From CAG-303 sp034172985 (GTDB lineage: Bacteria; Bacillota; Clostridia; Lachnospirales; Lachnospiraceae): DNA of 36,285 nt. Below, one piece after another: positions 17,361-27,600 of the stretch. The stretch covers positions 1 to 36,285 of the forward strand of contig JAXFDY010000101.1 of the NCBI GenBank assembly GCA_034172985.1, given 5' to 3'. How positions within the stretch are numbered: position 1 is the first letter of the stretch; every line of letters begins with the position of its first letter. The position numbers and the translations under genes were made by a program. The notes under the pieces are model-generated. The model searched no databases and was not told the origin of the DNA. It was given only the letters and a program-made list of their open reading frames with translations.

Positions 17361-18755
17361 ATGGCGAAGCAGAATAATACAACAGAAGAAGATTATCTGG
17401 ATCAGTTATTAAATTCTGTAATCAGTGGTGGTGATGCTGGTAACAGTGGACAGAATGATATATTTGATACAGAATTAGCAAATGCTTCAAATCTTGATGA
17501 AGAGTTCTTTGATGCAGTAGAAAAAGAGTGGGTAGAACAGAAAAAACAGGAAAGTATTGTGCAACCGGAAAATTTTGCAAAAGATATGTTTGAAAAATTT
17601 AAGGATGATGAGGACGGAGAATATAGGGATGTTCCGCCGGAAGTTGTTGATTTTGCCGAAGATGTGAAACCAAAAGAGGAAGAACCAACAGAAGAACAAT
17701 CAGTAGAAGAATCAGAAGAGCAGCCGGAAGATGTGTTAGAAGAGGATATGCAGGGATTGTATGATATTCTGGGAGTGGAACCAGAGGCAGAAAACGAAAA
17801 CAATCAGGAAATCCATGAATTAGAAAACGAGACGGGAAAAAAGAAAAAAAAGAAAGAGAAAAAAGAAAAGAAAGAAAAGAAACGGAAAAGCCTGTTTCAA
17901 AAAAAAGTACAAAATGATGCAGCTATTGATATTGCACTGGATTTAATGGAGAATCAGCCGATGGATGAAACAACTGCTCCACCGGCAGAAGAGGTACCAC
18001 CGGCAGATATGCTAAATGAAGAAGATTTCCTTAACGATATTCCTGATTTGGCGGATATAGAGGAAATTGACAAGAAAAAATCAAAAAAAGAAAAAAAGAA
18101 AAAAGAGAAAAAAGAGAAGAAACCTAAAAAGGATAAGAAGAAAAAGAAACCTCAAAAACAGAAGGAAAAACGACCAAAAAAAATCAGGGAGCCGAAAGAA
18201 CCGGATGAAATTATTTCTATTTCTGTTCCGTTTTTGATTTTTATGATATCCATTTGCATATTGATTATATGCAGTGTTGTTTTTGGTGGAAAATACTATC
18301 AGTACCAAAATGGAATCAGCAATGCAACAAGCTATTATGTGAATCAGAATTACGAAAAAGCATACGAGGAACTGATGGATCTGGATATAAAAAAAGATGA
18401 CCAGTATTTCTTTCATCAGGTAAAACTTGTAATGAATGTATATCGGAATTATCAGTCCTATCAAAGCCTTGTACAACTGGGATATTATGAAGATGCGCTG
18501 GATTCATTGCTAAATGGTGTGAGAATGTTTGATAAGTATAAAGATGAGGGAAGAGATAAGTATAAGTGTTACGACGATATGAATCTCGTGCTTGGCTGGA
18601 TTACTACTGAGTTAAATGATGTATACCAGTTAAATGAAAGTCAGGCCAGAGAGATTAATCTGTTAGGAAAAGGAAAAGAGTATTCTTATCAGGTTGCAAC
18701 AATCGCGGCAGAAGCAAAAGAAAGGGACTTAGAAGCAGATGATAGCAATAATTGA
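17361..18755 (+). CDS. Acidic/lysine-rich single-span membrane protein with TPR-like tail
   Basis: The 464-residue protein has no signal peptide. An acidic N-terminal region (1-150) is followed by two lysine-glutamate tracts, at about 155-176 and 234-280, the second rich in KKEKK and leading into a single membrane segment at about 288-312 (VPFLIFMISICILIICSVVF). The C-terminal 150 residues look like helical TPR-type repeats, YYVNQNYEKAYEELMDLD and LVQLGYYEDALDSLLNG. With the lysines before the membrane segment, the N-terminus should be inside and the repeats outside. Not a family I can name. The last 17 bases overlap hisH. Confidence 0.8.
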   Translation: MAKQNNTTEEDYLDQLLNSVISGGDAGNSGQNDIFDTELANASNLDEEFFDAVEKEWVEQKKQESIVQPENFAKDMFEKFKDDEDGEYRDVPPEVVDFAEDVKPKEEEPTEEQSVEESEEQPEDVLEEDMQGLYDILGVEPEAENENNQEIHELENETGKKKKKKEKKEKKEKKRKSLFQKKVQNDAAIDIALDLMENQPMDETTAPPAEEVPPADMLNEEDFLNDIPDLADIEEIDKKKSKKEKKKKEKKEKKPKKDKKKKKPQKQKEKRPKKIREPKEPDEIISISVPFLIFMISICILIICSVVFGGKYYQYQNGISNATSYYVNQNYEKAYEELMDLDIKKDDQYFFHQVKLVMNVYRNYQSYQSLVQLGYYEDALDSLLNGVRMFDKYKDEGRDKYKCYDDMNLVLGWITTELNDVYQLNESQAREINLLGKGKEYSYQVATIAAEAKERDLEADDSNN

Positions 18756-19344
18756 TTACGACGCAGGAAATTTGAGAAGTGTTGAGAAGGCATTAAACTA
18801 TATTGGGGAAGAAGCAGTAATATCTAGAGACAGAGATGAAATCCTTGCTGCTGATAAAGTAGTATTGCCAGGGGTAGGAAGCTTTGGCGATGCTATGGGA
18901 AAATTAAAAAACTATAATCTTGTCAATACCATATATGATGTTGTAGATCAAAAGAAACCATTTCTTGGGATTTGTCTTGGATTACAGCTCCTGTTTCAAA
19001 GAAGTGATGAGAGTATGGGAGTAAGTGGTCTGGGTATTCTGGATGGTGAGATTTTGAGAATACCGGATAAGGAAGGATTGAAGATACCAAATATTGCATG
19101 GAATTCGTTAGATTTACAGAATAACGGAAGATTGTTTCAGGGAATCAAAGATAAATCTTTTGTGTATTTTGTACACTCGTATTATCTCAAAGCGAAAGAG
19201 GAAGAAATCGTAAAGGCTACGATTGAGTATAGTACACATATTCATGCCTCTGTTGAGAAGGATAATGTATTTGCATGTCAGTTTCATCCGGAAAAAAGCG
19301 GGGAAGTTGGTCTGAACATTTTAAGAAATTTTGCAGCTTTGTAG
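18739..19344 (+). CDS. hisH: Imidazole glycerol phosphate synthase glutaminase subunit HisH
   Basis: HisH is the glutaminase half of IGP synthase; it releases ammonia from glutamine and passes it to HisF in histidine synthesis. The 201-residue class I amidotransferase has IIDYDAGNLRSV at its start, an oxyanion region LPGVGSFGDAM, the nucleophile Cys79 in FLGICLGLQLLF, and the His183/Glu185 pair in CQFHPEKSG. It overlaps the preceding membrane protein by 17 bases and is followed after 18 bases by hisF. No other his gene is in the window, so the rest of the pathway must be elsewhere. Confidence 0.95.
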   Translation: MIAIIDYDAGNLRSVEKALNYIGEEAVISRDRDEILAADKVVLPGVGSFGDAMGKLKNYNLVNTIYDVVDQKKPFLGICLGLQLLFQRSDESMGVSGLGILDGEILRIPDKEGLKIPNIAWNSLDLQNNGRLFQGIKDKSFVYFVHSYYLKAKEEEIVKATIEYSTHIHASVEKDNVFACQFHPEKSGEVGLNILRNFAAL

Positions 19345-19362
19345 AAAAGGAGAGAATAAACG

Positions 19363-20130
19363 ATGCATACAAAAAGAATTATTCCTTGTCTGGATGTGAA
19401 CAATAACCGAGTAGTAAAGGGAATCAATTTTGTGAACTTAAAAGATGCGGGAGATCCTGTAGAAGTAGCTAAAGCATATGATGCAGCAGGTGCAGATGAA
19501 CTGGTATTTCTTGATATTACGGCATCCAGTGATGCGAGAAAAACGGTAGTGGATATGGTAAGGCGGGTTGCTGAAAATGTCTTTATTCCATTTACTGTAG
19601 GGGGAGGGATTCGTACAGTTGACGATTTTAAAGAGCTTCTGAGGGAAGGAGCAGATAAGATTTCTGTGAATTCAGCAGCGATAAATAATCCGAATCTGGT
19701 AGCAGAAGCTGCAGATAAATTTGGCAGCCAGTGTGTGGTAGTAGCTATTGATGCTAAAAGAAGAGCTGACGGAGGATGGAATATTTATAAAAACGGAGGA
19801 AGGATTGATACGGGAATCGATGCAGTGGAATGGGCAATCAGAGTAAATAAACTGGGAGCAGGAGAAATATTGCTGACCAGTATGGATTGCGATGGTACAA
19901 AAGCCGGATACGATATTGAACTTACGCAGACAATTGCCCGAAATGTTACGATTCCGGTGATTGCATCGGGTGGAGCCGGAACGAAGGAACATTTTTATGA
20001 TGCATTGACGGAAGGCAGAGCAGATGCAGCTTTGGCAGCTTCTCTGTTTCATTACAAAGAACTGGAGATTAATGAAGTAAAAAAATATCTTCAGAAAAAA
20101 GGAGTGGCAGTCAGGTTATGTCAGGAATAG
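19363..20130 (+). CDS. hisF: Imidazole glycerol phosphate synthase cyclase subunit HisF
   Basis: HisF is the cyclase half of IGP synthase, joining ammonia from HisH with PRFAR to give imidazole glycerol phosphate and AICAR. The 255-residue TIM barrel begins MHTKRIIPCLDVNNNRVVKG. Both catalytic aspartates occupy their standard numbers, Asp11 and Asp130 (in VVVAIDAKR). The phosphate-binding glycine loops TVGGGIRT and ASGGAGTKEH are intact. AAGGAGAG precedes the ATG. Its last 13 bases overlap ung. Confidence 0.97.
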   Translation: MHTKRIIPCLDVNNNRVVKGINFVNLKDAGDPVEVAKAYDAAGADELVFLDITASSDARKTVVDMVRRVAENVFIPFTVGGGIRTVDDFKELLREGADKISVNSAAINNPNLVAEAADKFGSQCVVVAIDAKRRADGGWNIYKNGGRIDTGIDAVEWAIRVNKLGAGEILLTSMDCDGTKAGYDIELTQTIARNVTIPVIASGGAGTKEHFYDALTEGRADAALAASLFHYKELEINEVKKYLQKKGVAVRLCQE

Positions 20131-20792
20131 ATAACGATTGGCTTCCGGCGATTCGGGACGAATTTAAGAAACCATACTATGCAGCTTTATATGCTAAGGT
20201 CAAGCAGGAGTATGAAAGTACACAGGTGTTTCCACCAGCAGAAGATATTTTTAATGCTTTTCATTTCACTCCTTTGTCGGAAGTGAAGGTTGTTATTATA
20301 GGACAGGACCCATACCATAATGTGGGACAGGCACATGGACTTTGTTTTTCTGTAAAACAGAATGTAGAGATTCCGCCTTCCCTTGTCAATATCTATAAAG
20401 AGCTGCATGATGATTTAGGATGTTATATACCAAACAATGGATGTTTGGAAAAATGGGCAAAACAAGGAGTGTTAATGCTAAATTCAGTATTAACGGTCCG
20501 TGCACATCAGGCTAATTCCCATCAGGGAATCGGATGGGAAAAATTTACAGATGCGGTGATACAGGCAGTTAACAATCAGGATAGGCCGATTGTATATATG
20601 TTATGGGGAAGACCGGCACAGAATAAAGCAGCTTCCGTCAATAATCCCAAACATTTGCTTTTAAAAGCGCCCCATCCAAGTCCTTTATCTGCGTATCGGG
20701 GATTTTTTGGATGCAGACATTTCAGTATGGCAAATGATTTTTTAGAAAAAAATGGAATTCAGCCAATAGACTGGCAGATTGAGAATATTTAG
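20118..20792 (+). CDS. ung: Uracil-DNA glycosylase
   Basis: Ung removes uracil from DNA, starting base-excision repair. The 224-residue family-1 enzyme has the water-activating Asp64 in VIIGQDPYHN, LCFSVKQNVEIPPSLVNIYKEL, the uracil-recognition region MLNSVLTVRAHQANSH, and the Leu-loop LKAPHPSPLSAYRGFFGC. GQDPYHN replaces the commoner GQDPYHG, a small change. The start MSGIDNDW lines up with typical Ung N-termini and overlaps hisF by 13 bases. The terminator begins three bases after its stop. Confidence 0.96.
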   Translation: MSGIDNDWLPAIRDEFKKPYYAALYAKVKQEYESTQVFPPAEDIFNAFHFTPLSEVKVVIIGQDPYHNVGQAHGLCFSVKQNVEIPPSLVNIYKELHDDLGCYIPNNGCLEKWAKQGVLMLNSVLTVRAHQANSHQGIGWEKFTDAVIQAVNNQDRPIVYMLWGRPAQNKAASVNNPKHLLLKAPHPSPLSAYRGFFGCRHFSMANDFLEKNGIQPIDWQIENI

Positions 20793-20794
20793 AG

Positions 20795-20827
20795 AAAGGT
20801 CAGATTAAATAATAATCTGACCTTTTT
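20795..20827 (+). terminator. Strong intrinsic terminator after ung
   Basis: AAAGGTCAGATTA (20795-20807) and TAATCTGACCTTT (20813-20825) form a perfect 13-pair stem with a five-base loop and a T run. It ends the unit that contains the SIR2-like gene, hisH, hisF and ung. Confidence 0.93.
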
Positions 20828-20844
20828 ACACTTATTCATACCTT

Positions 20845-20928
20845 TTGATATTATATTTTGTGAAAATATATGATAATATTTAAATTGTTAGAAGAAAAAT
20901 GTACAACATGCAAAAAAGTATGGTTGTA
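20845..20928 (+). promoter_or_regulatory. Putative GH127 promoter and small inverted repeat
   Basis: A possible promoter is TTGATA (20845-20850), 18 bases, TATGAT (20869-20874). Downstream, TACAAC (20902-20907) and GTTGTA (20923-20928) form a six-base inverted repeat with 15 bases between, which could bind a sugar-responsive regulator. Both are suggestive only, as the region is very AT-rich. Confidence 0.35.
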
Positions 20929-20954
20929 TAGCATATTAAAAAGGAGAGATGAAG

Positions 20955-23900
20955 ATGAAAAAGAAGAAGATAATGTCTGGTACAGCATTATTGATGGCTG
21001 CAGCATTAACTTTACAGTCGGTTGACTGGAGCACCTTAGATGTTTTCGCAAAAGATGAAAACTTTGCAGATACAAAAGTACTCCAGTTATCATTTGAGAA
21101 TAATGTGGATGACGAATCTGATTATATCGGAAATCTGTCATCATATGATTTGAGTAATGTAGATGTGACAGATGCATATCTTACAAATGCGGAAGATAAG
21201 GATATTGAATATCTCCTGTCTTTAAGCAGTGACAGATTATTGGCCGGATTCAGGGAGACAGCCGGACTTAGTATGAATGGCGCAACGAGATATGATGGAT
21301 GGGAAAATACACTGATTGGTGGACATACCATGGGTCATTATCTGACGGCGATGGCACAGGCTGTAGCAACACTTCCCGATACTGATGAAAGAAAAGCACA
21401 GCTTCAAACAAAGCTGAATGGCATTATTGACGGACTTGCAGAGTGTCAGGATGCACTGGGTACCGGATATATCTTTGGAGCAACCTTAGTAGACAAAAAC
21501 AACGTAGAAAAGCAGTTCGACAACGTAGAAAAAGGCCTTACAAATATTACTACACAGGCGTGGGTGCCTTGGTACACGATGCATAAGATTCTTGCAGGTC
21601 TTATCGATACATATAAATATACAGGAAATGAAAAGGCACTGGAAGTTGCAGAAGGCTTAGGAGACTGGGTATATAACAGAACGTCAAAGTGGGATGCAGC
21701 TACTCAGACAAGAGTACTGAATATTGAGTATGGCGGAATGAATGACTGCCTGTATGAATTATATGCGGTGACAAATAATGATAAGTATGCAGTCGCAGCA
21801 CATAAATTCGATCAGGATTCCTTATTCGAAGCAGTCAATGCAGGCTCTGCAAATGTTTTAAATGGAAAACATGCAAATACAACGATTCCAAAATTTTTAG
21901 GAGCATTAAATCGTTACGTAACCACAAACGGAAAGACAATTAATGGAGAAGTTGTGGATTCTACCAAGTATCTTGAGTACGCAGAGAATTTCTTCGACAT
22001 GGTTATTGAAAACCATACTTATATCACTGGTGATAACAGTGAATGGGAACATTTCGGTGAAGATAATATTCTGGATAAGGAAAGAACAAATTGCAACTGT
22101 GAGACATGTAATGCATATAACATGTTAAAGCTTGCAAAGGCATTATATATGATAACAGGTAATTCCAAGTATTCTGATTACTATGAAAATGCATTTTATA
22201 ATACAATTCTTTCTTCACAGAATCCGGATACAGGTATGACTACCTATTTCCAGCCAATGGCTTCAGGATATTTTAAAGTTTATGGTTCTGAGACAGGAAA
22301 TTTCTGGTGCTGTACAGGAAGTGGTATGGAAAACTTCACAAAACTTGGAAATGCCATTTATTTCAAGACAAGCGATATGGTGATTGTAAGCCAGTATTTC
22401 AGCTCAGTTTTAACTGATGGGGTAAAGAATCTGAAAATTACACAGATTGCCGATATTCCAAACAGTGATACGGTTTCATTTACTGTCAATACACTGGATG
22501 GAACAGAAAATATCTCTTCAAAGGTCGCTTTCAGACTTCCGAAATGGCTGGCAGCTGATGCAACTGTATTAGTAAACGGTCAGGCTGTTTCAGTTGCAAA
22601 AGAATCTGGATATGCAATTGTTGAGGGGTTGAAAAACAATGATGTTATCACAGTAAAACTTCCAATGGAAATGAAAGCATATAATCTTCCTGACGGAGAG
22701 AGTGTATATGCGTTTAAGTATGGCCCGGTTGTACTTAGTGCAAAGCTGGGAAGTACAGATATGAAAACAACAACGACAGGTGTAAATGTATCCATTCCTG
22801 CTTCAAAGCTGATTGAAGAAAAATATATCAGTGATGGAACAGAAACTGTTTCAGTAACAAATGGCACAGTAGCTGACTTTATGAAAAACATTAACGATAA
22901 TCTTGTAAAGACAGAAGGCAAATTAGAGTGGACACTGGAAAATACAGATGCAAATCTTACTTTTGTACCACATTACAGCCAGCATACAGAAAGATATGGT
23001 ATTTATTTTAATTACATATCCAATACAGGTGCTATCAATGCCACAAAGTATATACAGGATAAAGCAACTGACAGATTTAATCAGGCACTTCTTGATACAG
23101 TGCAGCCGGCATATGGACAGTATGAAGATGATGAATTGCATGAGATGCAGGAATCAGGAAACGGCTCTGTCGGCAATGTATCAGAAACAACAAGATATGC
23201 AAAAGCAGGTGGGGCTTTCGTTTATACGATGAAAGCTGCCAAAGGTGAGGATAACTGTCTGCAGTTGACATTTAAGAAGGCAGATAATGGAAAGACGATT
23301 AAGATTTCTGTAGGTAATAAAGTTGTATATGAGAAAACACTTGATTATGACGGTGCGAATGAGGAATATACAGTAAGAATACCTGTTTCAGCAGAAGACA
23401 TTGATAGTGCAGTATATGAAAAAACAGTTTCAGAAGGTACTTTTAATGTAGTAGACGTAAAATTTGAGAGTGCTGATGAAAATGATTCGGCAAGAGTATG
23501 TGTATTTGTATATAATACAAAAGCATATAGCACAGATACAAGCCTGAATTTAGTACCATCTGTTGGAACAGCAGTACAGGATGGAACAACCTTTACAGTT
23601 TCAGTTCCAAAGGATGCTAGCAGCGTAGATTTAAGTGCCACATTGGCAAACAGATACGGATATTTGAGAATTAATGGTTCTGTAGTCAAGGAGACTGTTC
23701 CTTATACCGTAGATATGAGCAATAAGAATTTTGTTACACTTACATATACTGTTTATGCAGAAGATCATGAAACAAATACAACATACACAGTAAAAATGGT
23801 AAAGGATGCAGACCTTGCAAACAGAGAAAATGTAGATAAGTCACTGGCTTATTTTGTAAACTGTGGTGACTATGATGTGACGACATTATCAGAAGGCGAC

Positions 23901-24623
23901 CTGTTCGGTATTTATAACGGTGTAACAGATCAGGCGTATGGTACAGACCCTGTTACAGGATATCAGTGGGGTGTTGCAGATACTGTTTCCACACCATTGA
24001 AAAATGGAACAGCAACAAATATTGCAGCTATGACAAATGCTGTATTTACTGATAATACATGGCCATGTGAAACAAATGCATCAGCAGATGATACAAGTGC
24101 TAAAACAGCAACAAACAGATATACAAAAAATCAGTATGAATCAGGTATTGACCGAAATCTGAATTATGATTTCGAACTTCCAAATGGTGAATATACAGTT
24201 GCTCTTTATTTTGCAGATCCATGGGGATGTTCAAAAAATCCTACTGTTTCAGCAGAAGGAGAAAAAGTACTTGAAAATGTATCAGTGAATAAGGAAGTCA
24301 CAGCAAAAGTAGATGTAACAGACGGAAAACTTTCTCTGAATATTACTTCAGATGATAAAGCAATCAATCTGGCTTATATCAAGATTTATAATCCTGATGT
24401 AGAAATTATTGATAATAATGATCAGAACAATTCTGGAAGCAATGGAAATCTCACGGATGATAATAAAAATGAAAACGGAAAGAATGAAGTTGCTGACGGA
24501 AAAGTGGGTACAGGAGACCATAGTAACATTATATTATATGTAGTTCTGATGGGAATTGCAGCAGCAGTTCTGGCAGAAATGGCGATTGTAACCATTAGAA
24601 AAAGAAAAGCAATAAAAAGATAA
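20955..24623 (+). CDS. Secreted GH127 beta-L-arabinofuranosidase, multidomain
   Basis: This 1,222-residue enzyme should release beta-L-arabinofuranose from glycans at the cell surface. A signal peptide (1-33, ending DVFA) precedes a GH127 domain (about 40-630). Residues known from Bifidobacterium HypBA1 have clear counterparts: Glu383 and Cys385 in CETC, and Cys452-Cys453 in FWCCTGSG, the zinc ligands and the cysteine nucleophile; Glu369 in FGED is the likely acid/base. After it come a beta-sandwich part, a cadherin-like repeat near 870-950 and a malectin-like region to about 1130. The C-terminus has KVGTGDHSN, a membrane segment and RKRK, a sortase-like tail without classic LPXTG. ATG 20955 suits AAGGAGAG; ATG 20949 is too close. 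Confidence 0.92.
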   Translation: MKKKKIMSGTALLMAAALTLQSVDWSTLDVFAKDENFADTKVLQLSFENNVDDESDYIGNLSSYDLSNVDVTDAYLTNAEDKDIEYLLSLSSDRLLAGFRETAGLSMNGATRYDGWENTLIGGHTMGHYLTAMAQAVATLPDTDERKAQLQTKLNGIIDGLAECQDALGTGYIFGATLVDKNNVEKQFDNVEKGLTNITTQAWVPWYTMHKILAGLIDTYKYTGNEKALEVAEGLGDWVYNRTSKWDAATQTRVLNIEYGGMNDCLYELYAVTNNDKYAVAAHKFDQDSLFEAVNAGSANVLNGKHANTTIPKFLGALNRYVTTNGKTINGEVVDSTKYLEYAENFFDMVIENHTYITGDNSEWEHFGEDNILDKERTNCNCETCNAYNMLKLAKALYMITGNSKYSDYYENAFYNTILSSQNPDTGMTTYFQPMASGYFKVYGSETGNFWCCTGSGMENFTKLGNAIYFKTSDMVIVSQYFSSVLTDGVKNLKITQIADIPNSDTVSFTVNTLDGTENISSKVAFRLPKWLAADATVLVNGQAVSVAKESGYAIVEGLKNNDVITVKLPMEMKAYNLPDGESVYAFKYGPVVLSAKLGSTDMKTTTTGVNVSIPASKLIEEKYISDGTETVSVTNGTVADFMKNINDNLVKTEGKLEWTLENTDANLTFVPHYSQHTERYGIYFNYISNTGAINATKYIQDKATDRFNQALLDTVQPAYGQYEDDELHEMQESGNGSVGNVSETTRYAKAGGAFVYTMKAAKGEDNCLQLTFKKADNGKTIKISVGNKVVYEKTLDYDGANEEYTVRIPVSAEDIDSAVYEKTVSEGTFNVVDVKFESADENDSARVCVFVYNTKAYSTDTSLNLVPSVGTAVQDGTTFTVSVPKDASSVDLSATLANRYGYLRINGSVVKETVPYTVDMSNKNFVTLTYTVYAEDHETNTTYTVKMVKDADLANRENVDKSLAYFVNCGDYDVTTLSEGDLFGIYNGVTDQAYGTDPVTGYQWGVADTVSTPLKNGTATNIAAMTNAVFTDNTWPCETNASADDTSAKTATNRYTKNQYESGIDRNLNYDFELPNGEYTVALYFADPWGCSKNPTVSAEGEKVLENVSVNKEVTAKVDVTDGKLSLNITSDDKAINLAYIKIYNPDVEIIDNNDQNNSGSNGNLTDDNKNENGKNEVADGKVGTGDHSNIILYVVLMGIAAAVLAEMAIVTIRKRKAIKR

Positions 24624-24629
24624 AGATGT

Positions 24630-24664
24630 AAGAAAGGGTGGGGATTAATTCCCCACCCTTTCTT
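24630..24664. terminator. Bidirectional terminator between GH127 and activase genes
   Basis: A perfect 15-pair stem, AAGAAAGGGTGGGGA (24630-24644) with TCCCCACCCTTTCTT (24650-24664), loop TTAAT. It lies between convergent genes and just touches the stop of the minus-strand activase. The GC core with A/T-rich outer part can work in either direction. Confidence 0.92.
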
Positions 24665-27600
24665 ATACTTCATTTTTTAATTGTTTATTTGCGGTTGCAA
24701 GCATTAATTTAATTCTGTTCAACTGATTTACTTCACTTGCACCCGGATCGTAATCAACAGCCACAATATTTGCTTCAGGATGCTGATTTCTCAGATTTTT
24801 AATGACGCCTTTTCCAACTACATGATTTGGAAGACATCCAAATGGCTGTGCACACACGATATTTGGTACTCCATTATGAATGAGTTCTAACATCTCACCG
24901 GTGAGGAACCATCCTTCACCAGTCTGGTTGCCGAGAGAAACAATTGGAGAAGCCATATCTGCCAAAGTACGGATATCAGAAGGCGGTGTAAAATGTTTAC
25001 TCTTCTCACAGGCTTTTACCACAGGTCTGCGGATAAAGTTTATGGCTTTGATACCGATATTGGCCATATGCTTTGTCTTTTTGCTCATGCCAAGATAATC
25101 CGCCTTGAAATTACTGTTATAGAAGCTGTAGTAGAAGAAGTCTAACAGATCCGGCATCACAGCTTCCGCACCCTCAGCTTCCAAAAGCTCTACAAGATAA
25201 TTATTGGCAGATGGAAGGAATTTTACAAGAATTTCACCTACAATACCGACTCTTGGTTTCTTCATATCTTCGTGAATTGGGAGTTGATCGAACTCCTCAA
25301 TGATATGTGTCAGATTTTTTCTGAACTCACCCATATGATATCCGGGTTTTTCCAATTGTTCAATACAGATTTTTTTCCATTTTTCGTGGAGAGCATCTGC
25401 ACTGCCTTTTTCTATTTCATAAGGACGCATGCGATAGAGGCATCTCATAAACACATCTCCATACATGACTGCCTGAAGACCTTTTACCATCAGAAGAGGT
25501 GTAATCTTAAATCCGCTGTTAGATTCCAGTCCCTGTATGCTTAAGGATATAACAGGAATCTGTGGGTAACCGGCTTTTTTCAACGCACGGCGAATAAAAC
25601 CAACGTAATTGGATGCTCGACATCCACCACCAGTCTGAGTCATAATAATCGCCAGTTTGTTGACATCATATTTACCGGATAAAACAGCTTCCATCATCAT
25701 ACCAACAACAATCAGGGAAGGGTAACAGGCATCATTATTTACATATTTTAAACCGATATCTACTGCATTTCTGCATTTAGCTTTGTAATCAGGATCCTTT
25801 GTATCCGACTGCAGCATAACAACATTCAATCCTGTGGCCTTTAAAGCAGGCTCAAGAAGATCAAAGTGAATTGGTGTCATCTGAGGTACAAGAATCGTAT
25901 AGCCATCCTGCTTCATCTGTTCCGTAAATTCTACCTTTGTAATATTGGAAGGCATAATGGTACGGGTAATATGTTGTTCGTCCCGTACGCGCAGAGCAGA
26001 TAGCAGAGAACGGATTCTGATTCTGGCAGCTCCCAGATTATTTACTTCATCGATTTTCAATACAGTATATATCTTTCCGGAATTACTTAAAATATCATTG
26101 ACGCAGTCGCATGTTACCGCATCAAGCCCGCATCCGAAAGAAGTGAGCTGAATTAAATCCAGATTGTCCTTTGTTTTCACGAAGTTTGCCGCACGATATA
26201 ATCTAGAATGGTACATCCACTGATCCATGACGATTAACGGGCGTTCCACAGTTGCAAGGTGAGATACACTATCTTCTGTAAGGACAGCTATACCATAAGA
26301 ATTAATTAATTCCGGAATACCATGGTTAATTTCAGGATCTACATGGTAAGGACGTCCTGCCAGAACGATGCCGCGTCGGCCTGTCTGTTCCATATATCGA
26401 AGGGTTTCCTCTCCTTTTAACTCAATATCTCTGCGGGAATGTTCCAGTTCTTCCCAGGCGGCTTTAGCAGCGTTTAGGATCTCATCTCTTGGAATATTGA
26501 ATTCTTCAGAGAAAATGTCGGCTAAACGGTTGGATACAATCTCACAGCTGGTCAGAGCTATAAATGGATTCAAAAACTTAATTTGCTGCTGTGCCAATTC
26601 TTCCACATTGTTTTTAATATTTTCCGGATAAGAGGTAACAATCGGACAATTATAATGATTATTAGAATCCGGAGTTTCATTGCGTTCATAAGGAATACAA
26701 GGATACCAGATAAATTTTATATCATTTTTAATCAGCCATTCAATATGTCCATGTGCTAATTTTGCAGGGTAGCACTCTGATTCACTTGGAATGGACTCAA
26801 TACCAAGTTCATAAATCTTTCTGGATGACTGAGGGGAAAGTACGACTTTGTATCCCAGTTCTTTAAAGAACACAGCCCAGAATGGGAAATTTTCGTACAT
26901 ATTGAGCACGCGCGGAATACCTACCGTTCCTCGAAATGCCTTATCATCAGTCAATGGTTCGTAGTCAAAAATACGTTTCAGTTTATATTCAAAAAGATTT
27001 GGAACATTTTCTTTGTTTTTCTCTTTGCCAATTCCTTTTTCACAACGATTTCCGGTGATATATTGTCTTCCGCCGGAAAATTTATTAATCGTGAGCAGAC
27101 AGTTATTTGTACATCCCTTACATCTTGCCATGGAAGTGGAAAATTCCAGAGAATTAATTTTATCAATAGAAAGCATAGTAGTTTCCTGATTTTTAAAGCG
27201 TTCCCTTGCAATCAGAGCTGCACCAAAGGCTCCCATGATTCCGGCAATATCAGGTCTGACAGCTTCACAGCCTGCAATCTTTTCAAAGCTTCGAAGAACT
27301 GCGTCATTATAGAAAGTTCCACCCTGAACCACAACTTTATTACCGAAATCTTTGGCATCTGTAATCTTTATTACTTTAAATAATGCATTTTTAATTACAG
27401 AATAGGCGAGACCAGCGGAAATATCATCTACGGTAGCTCCTTCTTTCTGAGCCTGTTTTACATTGGAATTCATAAATACAGTACATCTGGTTCCAAGATC
27501 AGTAGGATTCTTCGCAAAAAGGGCAGCTTCGGCAAAATCCTGAATAGAATAATTCAGTGATTTTGCAAAAGTTTCAATAAAAGAACCACATCCGGAAGAG

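Noticed and set aside
18081..18476. A 131-residue reverse-strand frame opposite the lysine tracts.
   Set aside because: Its long Phe/Leu runs are just the reverse complement of AAA/AAG codons; it has no ribosome site and lies wholly within a well-supported gene.
22948..23271. Short frames on both strands inside the GH127 gene that looked like possible small membrane or His-rich proteins.
   Set aside because: They are shadows of the in-frame enzyme sequence, with no ribosome sites.
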